31,132 nucleotides of DNA from Candidatus Iainarchaeum sp. Lineage in GTDB: Archaea > Iainarchaeota > Iainarchaeia > Iainarchaeales > DTGL01. Of the stretch, positions 16,791-23,467 are shown in pieces. The notes under the pieces are model-generated. The model searched no databases. It was given only the letters and a program-made list of their open reading frames with translations, and was not told the DNA's origin. Numbering within the stretch: position 1 is the first letter of the stretch; each line of letters opens with the position of its first letter. The stretch spans positions 1 through 31,132 of the forward strand of contig JAFCFP010000005.1 of the NCBI GenBank assembly GCA_017608575.1, given 5' to 3'. A program made the position numbers and the translations under genes.

Positions 16791-17924
16791 ATGCTCTTGC
16801 AAAAACTCCAGCGCCTTGGAATGGCTGCTTCATGGGATTCATGTGGAAGTGGAAAACAAAAAAATCCCAGAAAAAGCATTGTGCCAGTACAATACAGGGC
16901 GTTTATCCATGAGTGCTCTCAAACACAGCAAGAAAGAAAACCCTGTAGGCTAATGAAAATACTCCAATCAAACAACTGCATTCATGAATGCAAATACTGC
17001 GCCAATTCAACAAAATGCAACAAAAAAACCGAACTTAAGCCAAAAGAGCTGGTCCAAGCATTCAATTTTCTAACCAAAAAACGCTTGGTACAAGGGCTTT
17101 TTTTAAGTTCGGCTGTAACCAGGGATGCTGATACAACAGCAGAAAAAATAATTGAAAGCGCGCGAATTCTGCGTTTCAAGGCTGGATTTAAGGGCTATAT
17201 TCATTTAAAAGTGCTGCCAGGCATGAGCAAGGAAAAAATCCGTGAAATGGCTGAACTAGCCGACCGCCTATCATTGAATATTGAAGTGCCTGACGGAGAA
17301 TTTCTCTCTGAAATAGCTCCAACAAAGAACTTTTCAAATGATTTAGAAAAAAGGCTCAAATGGATAAATGAATTAAAGGAAAAAGGCATTCTCAAAAGCT
17401 TCACAACCCAGTTTATTGCGGGTGCAACAAAAGAAACCGACCTCAACATATTGAAAAAAATGCACTCATTATATAAAAAAACAAAGCTTTACCGCTCTTA
17501 TTTTTCAGCTTTCGAACCAGTTAAGGGTACTTCACTTGAGAAAACAAAACCTGAAAACCCTTGGAGGGAACACCGCCTGTATCAGGCTGACTGGCTATTG
17601 CGCATCTATGGATTTAAACTAAGGGAATTGAAATTAGCACTTGACTCTAATGGAATGCTTTCCTTGCATAAAGACCCAAAAATGGCAATTGCTGTCAATT
17701 GCCCAAACAAACACCCATTAGATCCAAATAATGCCACAAAAGAGGAATTGCTCCAAGTGCCAGGCATTGGCCCAAAGGCAGCAGAGAAAATTGAGGCAAT
17801 GAAAAAAACAGCCCAACTAACAGATTTCAATGAATTGAAAAAATGCGGTGTTATACTGCAAAGGGCAATGCCTTTTCTGCAATTAGAAGGAAAAAGGCAG
17901 ACAAGAATAACCGCATTCCAATAA
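16791..17924 (+). CDS. Radical SAM protein of the DNA modification/repair type with HhH domain
   Basis: A 377-residue radical SAM enzyme resembling the 'putative DNA modification/repair radical SAM protein' family that is often encoded beside a uracil-DNA-glycosylase-like partner. The N-terminus (KLQRLGMAASWDSCGSG) is typical of it. The 4Fe-4S/SAM motif is CIHECKYC (Cys63, Cys67, Cys70), and extra Cys lie at 18, 42, 52 and 76. The TIM-barrel follows (LFLSSAVTRDADTTAEKI, FTTQFIAGATKETD), then a helix-hairpin-helix (LLQVPGIGPKAAEKIE, about 320-335) that usually contacts DNA. No glycosylase partner is present in this window. The true substrate of the family is not established as far as I know. 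Confidence 0.85.
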   Translation: MLLQKLQRLGMAASWDSCGSGKQKNPRKSIVPVQYRAFIHECSQTQQERKPCRLMKILQSNNCIHECKYCANSTKCNKKTELKPKELVQAFNFLTKKRLVQGLFLSSAVTRDADTTAEKIIESARILRFKAGFKGYIHLKVLPGMSKEKIREMAELADRLSLNIEVPDGEFLSEIAPTKNFSNDLEKRLKWINELKEKGILKSFTTQFIAGATKETDLNILKKMHSLYKKTKLYRSYFSAFEPVKGTSLEKTKPENPWREHRLYQADWLLRIYGFKLRELKLALDSNGMLSLHKDPKMAIAVNCPNKHPLDPNNATKEELLQVPGIGPKAAEKIEAMKKTAQLTDFNELKKCGVILQRAMPFLQLEGKRQTRITAFQ

Positions 17925-18017
17925 GCCATGAGAGCAATGACAACAGCATTCGCGCATTGCTGGCTAGAACACCTTGGCAAGGAGACAAAAAACAGGATTA
18001 AGCCACAAAAAAAGCGA

Positions 18018-18284
18018 TTTTATACATAACAAAAATGTGCCCAAAAGCAACCCAACAAAAAATCCAACAAAAGACACAAAAAAATGTATACATAAGAACC
18101 CGTAAAACTGCAAAATATTGCATTTAAAAAGCAGATTAAGCATAATGTAGATTATGCCGAATAGCACCTTTTGCACGCAAAAAACACAAAAAACAACCAA
18201 AAACACGCAAAAAGAGCACTATTCGATGGCATTTGAAAGTAGTTAATGCTGACTGGCCAAGGCAAAAATGTGTTATGTATAAAA
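18018..18284. repeat. 12-bp inverted repeats enclosing 10-bp direct repeats
   Basis: TTTTATACATAA (18018-18029) is the exact reverse complement of TTATGTATAAAA (18273-18284). Immediately inside each lies CAAAAATGTG in the same orientation (18030-18039 and 18263-18272). The enclosed middle is 223 bases with no ORF. A further TATACATAA sits inside it at 18087-18095, within the palindrome ATGTATACAT. TTATGTATAAAA occurs again at 18710-18721. Confidence 0.6.
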
Positions 18285-18500
18285 CTATGCCGGTGGCCTA
18301 AAAATGCATTAAAACAGCAAAAACAGCCGGAAAGAAGCAATTAAAAGCATTGAAAGCAAAACAAAAAACTACAAAAAAACAGAAGCAAAGCCAACAGCAA
18401 AAAGCCTTGGGGTAAAAAACCCAAAAAATAACCAAAAAAAACACAACAAACAAAAAAACACTATCACGCCGGGAAAAGGAATAAGGAGAGTTACCCCAAG
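18109..18500 (+). ncRNA. Candidate structured noncoding RNA (hairpin series)
   Basis: Consecutive stems can be drawn by eye on the plus strand: TGCAA/TTGCA (18109-18122); GCATAA/TTATGC (18140-18157); CGAATAG/CTATTCG (18158-18225) with an inner TTTTG/CAAAA hairpin (18169-18182); GGCATT/AATGCT with one G-U pair (18228-18250); GGCCA plus GGCA pairing with TGCC and TGGCC (18255-18298); and CTTGGGGTAA/TTACCCCAAG, 10 bp perfect (18406-18500). Loops are A-rich and T-poor, as in known large structured RNAs. TTTTATACATAA at 18018 could be its TATA box. No match to RNase P, SRP or tRNA was seen. Short stems arise by chance in AT-rich DNA, so this is tentative. Confidence 0.3.
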
Positions 18501-18709
18501 CAAAACCTTGACATGAGAACCCAATACGCACTGCTCGCACTGTTAAATTAAAGCAACAACCAAAAGGTCAAAAGCCAAAAATCACATTGTCCAACAAAAT
18601 GTGAAAAATAAGAAAAGATAACTCTGGTTTAAGCTCTGCTTTAAGAGGGGCAACAGTTAAAAGCACAGCAAGTAGGCACAAGAGCCACACAGCTACAAAT
18701 AACTGCATA

Positions 18710-18755
18710 TTATGTATAAAATAGCTACATAACATGGGTGGCTGGCAGCAGCTAT
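18710..18755 (-). repeat. TTATGTATAAAA element and inverted repeats at the 3' end of the Ig-like gene
   Basis: TTATGTATAAAA (18710-18721) reads TTTTATACATAA on the minus strand, about 30 bases past the stop of the 118-residue gene. TTATGTA and TACATAA (18710-18716, 18726-18732) form an inverted repeat. ATAGCT/AGCTAT (18721-18726, 18750-18755) form another stem overlapping the stop. It may mark transcript 3' ends. Confidence 0.4.
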
Positions 18756-19108
18756 TCCACCATCAATTCCGCCGTTTCCTCATACTGGTTTGATGTGAAG
18801 CGATAGTCTTTCGTGTGCTCTTGCACTTTTATTTTTATTGAATGCTCGCCTGCGCGGGTTGTTGGCTTGGGATATATCTCAAAGTAGAGTATTTTTTTCT
18901 CACCAGGCCCAATGAAGTCCACTCTTTTGAGCTCACTGTTTTTAAAGCCACCTTTGGTAAATGAAAGATCCTCAGGCAATTGGAGTTTCACTGTAAGCCT
19001 TCTTTCCTCTTCACAATCATTTAGAATTGTTAAGCTCAATTGCACTGGTTCCCTGCGGGCAATTACTAGCCTAAAGGGATAAAAGAGTGTTTTCATTTTT
19101 ATGCCCAT
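18752..19108 (-). CDS. Small Ig-like/beta-sandwich protein (118 aa)
   Basis: A single beta-sandwich domain: 'REPVQLSLTILNDCEEERRLTVKLQLPEDLSF...GPGEKKILYFEIYPKPTTRAGEHSIKIKV', the pattern of archaeal NEW3/CARDB-like domains. It has no signal peptide and no membrane helix, unusual for such domains, which are mostly outside the cell. I chose ATG 19108 (MGIKMK) because GGTGG lies five bases before it; an upstream in-frame start at 19135 would place that ribosome site inside the gene. Candidate TATA: TTTAAAATAT (minus, 19159-19150). Role unknown; perhaps a cytoplasmic adaptor. Confidence 0.72.
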   Translation of the reverse strand: MGIKMKTLFYPFRLVIARREPVQLSLTILNDCEEERRLTVKLQLPEDLSFTKGGFKNSELKRVDFIGPGEKKILYFEIYPKPTTRAGEHSIKIKVQEHTKDYRFTSNQYEETAELMVE

Positions 19109-19295
19109 TTTTCCACCACTAAAGACAATAATCAATTTATTGCAATGAGCATATTTTAAATTTAATTAATGGAGGTTGCATGCTGATTATTTTGCATGAT
19201 TGCCTGCCTTTTTGCAGACAAAAGCGAAAGCAATAAATACTTCTTTGAAATAAATTATTTCCATAGGAAAAAATTTTTTTCTACTGGTGTTTTTT
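19109..19295. promoter_or_regulatory. Divergent promoters with TTGCATG repeats before the winged-helix gene
   Basis: On the minus strand TTTAAAATA (19159-19151) would start the Ig-like gene. On the plus strand CGAAAG (19225-19230) followed by AATAAATA (19232-19239) is a good BRE/TATA pair for the regulator. TTGCATG occurs twice, 16 bases apart (19176-19182, 19192-19198), with a relative TTGCAATG near 19140, and CATGC/GCATG form a small inverted repeat. The repeats lie just upstream of the BRE and are a plausible operator. Confidence 0.45.
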
Positions 19296-19781
19296 TTGAA
19301 GGAACTTCCTGAAGCCTCGCTTGTGAGAAAGAGCTTTACCTTTCGAACAATGGATCTGCCTCCTTCTGTTTTGCTTACAAAGCGTTCAATGCTTAGATGG
19401 TTTGCCCTAGCTTTTGGGCTTATTTCCCAAAAGGAATCCCGTTCAACTGCCTTGCTTGTACTGGATGCATTGTTTTATTTCCTTGTCTCAAAGAAAAGGC
19501 ATCCTTCTTCCGAAGAAATAAGGGAGTTCATTAAGCATAATTATCAAGTCCAAGTGAGCGACAAACTTGCAAGATATCATTTGAACAAGCTTATTTCAAC
19601 TGGCTTGCTTGCAAGAAAGAAAGGCCGTTATTTTTTCAACCCATCGCCGTATGCTGAACGCGATGACCTGCAGGCTTCTTTTGATTACTGGGTAAAAAAA
19701 ACTGTTCAGGATTCATTGGATGAAATCAGAAAAGTAATGGAAAAACTAGCCGAAAGCTATTCCGCTAGCCAGCCACCCTAA
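19296..19781 (+). CDS. Winged helix-turn-helix transcriptional regulator (161 aa)
   Basis: A DNA-binding protein with a helical N-terminal half and a winged HTH at about 70-120: 'HPSSEEIREFIKHNYQVQVSDKLARYHLNKLISTGLLARKKGRYFFNP', where the recognition helix is SDKLARYHLNKLIS. A C-terminal helix (about 130-158) probably mediates dimerisation. I favour TTG 19296 because GGTG (19286-19289) is six bases upstream; a GTG at 19287 is the alternative. TTGCATG repeats upstream suggest autoregulation. The stop overlaps the stop of the convergent 333-residue gene. The effector and targets are unknown. Confidence 0.82.
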   Translation: MKELPEASLVRKSFTFRTMDLPPSVLLTKRSMLRWFALAFGLISQKESRSTALLVLDALFYFLVSKKRHPSSEEIREFIKHNYQVQVSDKLARYHLNKLISTGLLARKKGRYFFNPSPYAERDDLQASFDYWVKKTVQDSLDEIRKVMEKLAESYSASQPP

Positions 19782-20779
19782 GCGGGAATGCATTCGGTTC
19801 CCTGAACTCTGCCATCAACTGAAATCTTTATTCTTTTTTCTGTTGTATTAAACCCTGTTTGTTCGAATTTTTTGCCAACAAGTTCTGGAATTGCCTTTGT
19901 CCAGGACTGAATGCATTTTTTCATGTCAATGCAGTCCAAGCACTCCAATTGCAGTGTGCATTTCTCATTGTTTGAATCCCACACATATTCCTTGCTTCCC
20001 CTCAAGCAATTGCCTTGGGAAATTTCATTCTCTACGATTATTCTTTCTGTTTTTTTGGCAAAGTCGGTCATGTCAGTTGATTCTTCAAAGTATAACTCTG
20101 CCTCATATTCTCCTGGCTTTTCAATTTCAACCTCTTTTTCCAGTTGGACATCTTGGCCTAAAAGAAGTGGAAATCTCTCAAAGTAAATCTTTCTCTCCTC
20201 TTTTTTTGTTATGCCTTTTTCTGTTTTTATTTCCCTGAAAAGTGTAAGTGAGCCTTTTACTTCAATTATGTCTGTTTTTCCAGAATTCCTTAATTTTGCC
20301 CTTGCTGTTATTTTCTGTCCTTTCAAAAGCCTTGTTGGCTGTATTGAATAGCTGGTTATTTCAATCTGTCCTGGTTCCTTTGCAATAAAACCCTTGCAAA
20401 TAAAAAACCCATCCTCTCTGCATCTTGCTGAAAATTCCAAATCAATTTTTTTTGTAATCCGCAGAAAACGTGAACCCCATTGCACTGGCTTAGTGCAGAG
20501 TTTGCTCAGCATTTCCTTGTCACAGCATTTGTCTAAGTCAATACAATTAAATGCAATTGACCTGCTTGGTGTGTCAAATGCGTTCCCTTTAACATAATAG
20601 CCTTCATTGAATTCTATTTTCCTTGAAACATATTTTCCCTGCGCTATCTCTGCTTCCTTGAATGTTCTTGCAATCAATTGGCTTTCATTCTCTTTTGGCA
20701 ATTGTGGGAAAAGCAATGTGGCAATAGCAATAAGTAATACTGCAAAAATTGCAAAAATCAAAAGCCTGAAAACATTCAT
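19778..20779 (-). CDS. Membrane-anchored CARDB-like protein with Cys pairs (333 aa)
   Basis: An N-terminal transmembrane helix (about residues 4-24, FRLLIFAIFAVLLIAIATLLF) anchors an outside region. That region has a Cys-rich first part (NCIDLDKCCDKEMLSKLC), a CARDB-like beta-sandwich (about 135-250, 'ITSYSIQPTRLLKGQKITARAKLRNSGKTDI') and a second Cys cluster near the C-terminus (QLECLDCIDMKKCIQSW). The many Cys pairs suggest disulfides. An upstream GTG (20800) in frame is possible; I prefer ATG 20779, directly before the hydrophobic helix. Function unknown; it resembles the other envelope proteins in this window in style. Confidence 0.78.
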   Translation of the reverse strand: MNVFRLLIFAIFAVLLIAIATLLFPQLPKENESQLIARTFKEAEIAQGKYVSRKIEFNEGYYVKGNAFDTPSRSIAFNCIDLDKCCDKEMLSKLCTKPVQWGSRFLRITKKIDLEFSARCREDGFFICKGFIAKEPGQIEITSYSIQPTRLLKGQKITARAKLRNSGKTDIIEVKGSLTLFREIKTEKGITKKEERKIYFERFPLLLGQDVQLEKEVEIEKPGEYEAELYFEESTDMTDFAKKTERIIVENEISQGNCLRGSKEYVWDSNNEKCTLQLECLDCIDMKKCIQSWTKAIPELVGKKFEQTGFNTTEKRIKISVDGRVQGTECIPA

Positions 20780-20827
20780 TTTTACTCTTACAATTAACAC
20801 CTTTGTATTTTTTATTCTTTTTCTTCC

Positions 20828-21673
20828 ATGATTAGTGGAATGATTGCAATAATTGTGTCAAAACAGGACATCGCCGGCTTGAACATTTACCAAAAATTGC
20901 TGAAAGAATTCGGCTTCAATGCAACAAGCAAAGAATTTGACAACGAAAAGGTCTTTGAATTAGAGCACAAAGGAAACCATTTTGAGCTCTACTTGATAAA
21001 GGAATTGCAAATATACTGTAATTATGTAGACAAAATAAATGCTGATTGCTTTGTGTTTGCTTCAAGGCATTCATCCACTGCAGGAAAACCCTCACTCACA
21101 GTACACCCGATTGGAAACTGGGGAAAAGCTGAACTCGGTGGAAAAGATAATGAATTAGTACCTGCCCAGCCAGCACTAATGAAAGCATATCTCAATGAAC
21201 TGCAAAAACAAAGAGAAAAACGCGCATTAAAAGAATTTGATGTATGCTATGAAGTAACGCACCATGGACCATTACTTTCAAAACCAGCTGTATTCATTGA
21301 ATTGGGTTCAAGCGAAAGGCAATGGAAGCACAAAGAGGCTGCCATTGCAATAGCTGAAACAATAATTGAGCATACTGAGTTTCCAAAATGCAAAACAGCA
21401 TTTGGCATTGGCGGACCGCATTATAGCCAGCAGTTCACAAAAATTGCACTCAAAACAGAATATGCCTTATCGCATATGTGCCCAAAATATGCACTGTCAA
21501 TGCTCAACACTGAAATGATTGAAAAAGCGGTTAATGCCTCTCCTGAGAAAGCTGAAGAGATATTGGTGCAATCAAAAGGACTTGGACCAGAAAAGGAAAG
21601 AATCATTGCATTACTAAGAAAGCAGGATATTCCCTATAAGGTATTCAGGCACTCAAAGGAGCTCACAGCATAA
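20828..21673 (+). CDS. dtdA: D-aminoacyl-tRNA deacylase (DtdA/DTD2 type)
   Basis: The archaeal/plant form of the enzyme that removes D-amino acids from mischarged tRNA, protecting translation in the cytoplasm. Family features: the MIAIIVSKQDIAGLNI N-terminus, FASRHSSTAGKPSLTVHPIGNW, the metal-site segments VTHHGPLL and FIELGSSERQW, and GIGGPHYSQQF. Length (281) is normal. Family members usually begin at the second ATG (20840, MIAIIV); the first ATG (20828) fits a leaderless mRNA from a weak TATA near 20805. It is convergent with fni; a T7 run at 21706-21712 inside fni could end its transcript. Confidence 0.93.
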   Translation: MISGMIAIIVSKQDIAGLNIYQKLLKEFGFNATSKEFDNEKVFELEHKGNHFELYLIKELQIYCNYVDKINADCFVFASRHSSTAGKPSLTVHPIGNWGKAELGGKDNELVPAQPALMKAYLNELQKQREKRALKEFDVCYEVTHHGPLLSKPAVFIELGSSERQWKHKEAAIAIAETIIEHTEFPKCKTAFGIGGPHYSQQFTKIALKTEYALSHMCPKYALSMLNTEMIEKAVNASPEKAEEILVQSKGLGPEKERIIALLRKQDIPYKVFRHSKELTA

Positions 21674-21686
21674 ATAGCACAAACCA

Positions 21687-21695
21687 TTATGTATA
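21687..21695 (-). repeat. TATACATAA element between dtdA and fni
   Basis: TTATGTATA on the plus strand; on the minus strand TATACATAA begins two bases past the fni stop, in the 24-base convergent gap. Extended form ACTTATACATAAT equals that after fttA (14496-14508) and inside ubiX (27899-27911). Confidence 0.5.
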
Positions 21696-21697
21696 AG

Positions 21698-22690
21698 TTA
21701 ATTTGTTTTTTTCAGGTCTTTTATGTTTTTTGCGCCTGTCAAATAGAAGGCCAAACGTGTTTCCTCTATTATCTGCCTCAAATATTTCTCTACGCCTTTT
21801 GAGCCGCCTTTTACCTGGGCTTTCAGCACAGGCAACGCAATTCCGCACAAATCTGCGCCCAAAAGCAGTGCCTTTGCAACATCTATTCCTGTCCTTATTC
21901 CGCCCGAACCAATTATTTTGCCATTAAAAGCATTTCTGCATTCCACAATGCTAACAGCAGTAGGAACACCAAAATCCCAAAAAACAGCCCCTAATTCACT
22001 TTTTCCCCTTAATGAATCAATTCCTGCCCAGCTTGTTCCGCCTGCTCCCTGCACATCTATTGCTTTTATCCCTGTTTTTGCCAGTTTTCTTGCAACTGTG
22101 CCACTAATGCCATGGCCAACCTCTTTTACTATTACTGGCTTTTTGAGCAATAAAGCCAGTTTTTTTATTGCACTTATTCCGCCGCGAAAATCAGTGTCGC
22201 CTTCAAACTGCATTGCTTCCTGCACTGCATTCACATGGACACACAATGCATCTGCTCCAATTTCATCCAACGCCCAAGCAATTTGCCTTGGTGAATACTC
22301 CTTCAACTGGGAAACGCCAATATTGCCCGCCAAAAAAATCTCCGGTGCAATATCTCTAACATAATAAGTCTCCCTTAGCGCCGGGTCCTCAAGCATTGCT
22401 CTCTGCGAGCCAACACCCATTCCAATCCCAAGCCTTTGGCAGGCTATTGCAATATCCCTGTTGATTTTTTTTGCTTTCGGTGTGCCGCCAGTCATCGCAC
22501 TAACCATTAAGGGTGCAGAAAAATTTTTCCCCAAAAAACGCGTTGAAAGATCCACTTCATTTAATGAAATTTCCGGCAGGCTTTCATAATTCAAATCAAT
22601 CCATTCAAGGCCTGTTGTTTTTTGTCTAAACTGAACTTCCTCTTTTAAGCAAATATCCAAGTGCTCGGTTTTCCTTTTTCCTGTTTTCAT
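21698..22690 (-). CDS. fni: Type 2 isopentenyl-diphosphate isomerase
   Basis: FMN- and Mg-dependent enzyme interconverting IPP and DMAPP, the last step of the pathway encoded upstream. Key segments: RKTEHLDICL at the N-terminus, SAMTGGT (FMN), GVGSQRAML, AGNIGVSQL, HVNAVQEAMQFEGD (catalytic Gln/Glu region), VKEVGHGIS, GAGGTSW and SGGIRTGIDVAKALLLGAD (phosphate binding). Length 330 is typical and no residue seems missing. GGTG lies about ten bases before the ATG. It is the last gene of the mevalonate cluster, 21 bases after the HAD gene. Confidence 0.96.
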   Translation of the reverse strand: MKTGKRKTEHLDICLKEEVQFRQKTTGLEWIDLNYESLPEISLNEVDLSTRFLGKNFSAPLMVSAMTGGTPKAKKINRDIAIACQRLGIGMGVGSQRAMLEDPALRETYYVRDIAPEIFLAGNIGVSQLKEYSPRQIAWALDEIGADALCVHVNAVQEAMQFEGDTDFRGGISAIKKLALLLKKPVIVKEVGHGISGTVARKLAKTGIKAIDVQGAGGTSWAGIDSLRGKSELGAVFWDFGVPTAVSIVECRNAFNGKIIGSGGIRTGIDVAKALLLGADLCGIALPVLKAQVKGGSKGVEKYLRQIIEETRLAFYLTGAKNIKDLKKTN

Positions 22691-22711
22691 TTTTTTACAC
22701 CGATTATATTA

Positions 22712-23467
22712 TTATTTCATTGAATTTAATGCTTTTCTTATTGCTGGAAGAAGCTGTTTTTGTTCCATGATTATTTCAATTCCATTTTCTTTCGCTTCAC
22801 TCCATTGGCTCTTGCTTGAGAAGCCCCATGTTGAAAGCAAAACATTTACTCCAAGCTTTTTAACAGCCAAAGCATTAAGCACAACATCTTCAATAAAAAC
22901 CATTCTTTCAAATGGCACTTTTTCAATGCGAAAAATTTCCCTGAATTGCTCTGTTTTGCTGTGGGATATGCTCCAATCATAAACTTTTCCAGCAGGAAAA
23001 TTAATCCCCTGTGATTTTAAGTATGTTAGTATTGCTTTTTTTTCACGCGTACTTGCTATGACTGTTTTTTCCTCTTTTAGTATCGCTCTAAACGCTTCAA
23101 ATACGCTTGGAAAAGGCTTTATCAATGAAACCCATTTTTTTATGTCCTTTCTTAACTCAGCCTTTCTGTTAAAGTACTCTTTTTCCATTGCAACAACCTT
23201 TTCTTCACCCCATTCTCTCTTCAACTCAACAATCTCATCCCTTTTAACCGACAACATGTCTCTGCCGCTGGCAATAAAAACCATTACAGGCATTACATCT
23301 CTGCCAGTCCTAATCAAATGCCTTGCATTTGCAAAAGCAATCATTGCATCCTCCAATTCCAAATGACCTGAAAAAAATTCATTGAATGTTTTTACGGCTG
23401 CACGGACAATTTCGCCACGCGCATCAACCAATACACCATCAAAATCAAAAGCCACAAGTCTTTCCAT
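22712..23467 (-). CDS. HAD-superfamily hydrolase in the mevalonate cluster (251 aa)
   Basis: A haloacid-dehalogenase-type phosphatase. Motif I is DFDGVLVD (Asp8, Asp10), motif II IAST (about 136-139), motif III Lys around 171 (HSKTEQF), motif IV FIEDVVLN (about 191-198); a helical cap (about 20-110) lies between I and II. The start is ATG 23467, which shares a base with the IPK stop (TGATG) and has GGTGG six bases upstream. Placed between isopentenyl phosphate kinase and IPP isomerase, it could act on a prenyl phosphate, for example making dimethylallyl monophosphate for UbiX, or be a housekeeping phosphatase. The substrate is not readable from the sequence. Confidence 0.82.
   Translation of the reverse strand: MERLVAFDFDGVLVDARGEIVRAAVKTFNEFFSGHLELEDAMIAFANARHLIRTGRDVMPVMVFIASGRDMLSVKRDEIVELKREWGEEKVVAMEKEYFNRKAELRKDIKKWVSLIKPFPSVFEAFRAILKEEKTVIASTREKKAILTYLKSQGINFPAGKVYDWSISHSKTEQFREIFRIEKVPFERMVFIEDVVLNALAVKKLGVNVLLSTWGFSSKSQWSEAKENGIEIIMEQKQLLPAIRKALNSMK

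Larger units (their letters stand above)
17925..18751 (+). other. 827-base region without a gene, A-rich on the plus strand
   Basis: No convincing coding frame. The plus strand is very rich in A with many CA/AAC runs and long T-free stretches, so the minus strand yields long Phe/Leu/Cys/Val-rich frames that are compositional artefacts. It contains five TATACATAA-type elements, one 12-bp inverted repeat with internal direct repeats, and a string of local hairpins (see entries below). It could encode a noncoding RNA, be a regulatory or replication-related site, or be a decayed gene. Confidence 0.6.

Noticed and set aside
18018..18284. Miniature transposon with target-site duplication
   Set aside because: The direct repeats are inside the inverted repeats, not outside, so the standard transposon layout does not fit; no transposase is present.
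17964..18540. Three long minus-strand frames rich in Phe, Leu, Cys and Val
   Set aside because: They mirror the A-rich plus strand, overlap each other, lack ribosome sites and sensible starts, and do not resemble ordinary membrane proteins.
17925..18751. tRNA, RNase P RNA, SRP RNA or CRISPR array
   Set aside because: No cloverleaf or TTCRA arm, no recognisable RNase P or SRP core motifs, and no regularly spaced repeats of CRISPR length.
17925..18751. Replication origin
   Set aside because: AT-rich with repeats, but there is no Orc1/Cdc6 gene nearby and no recognisable origin-recognition-box pattern.
22712..23467. Calling the HAD protein phosphoglycolate phosphatase
   Set aside because: Only general HAD motifs are visible; assigning a substrate from them would be invention.
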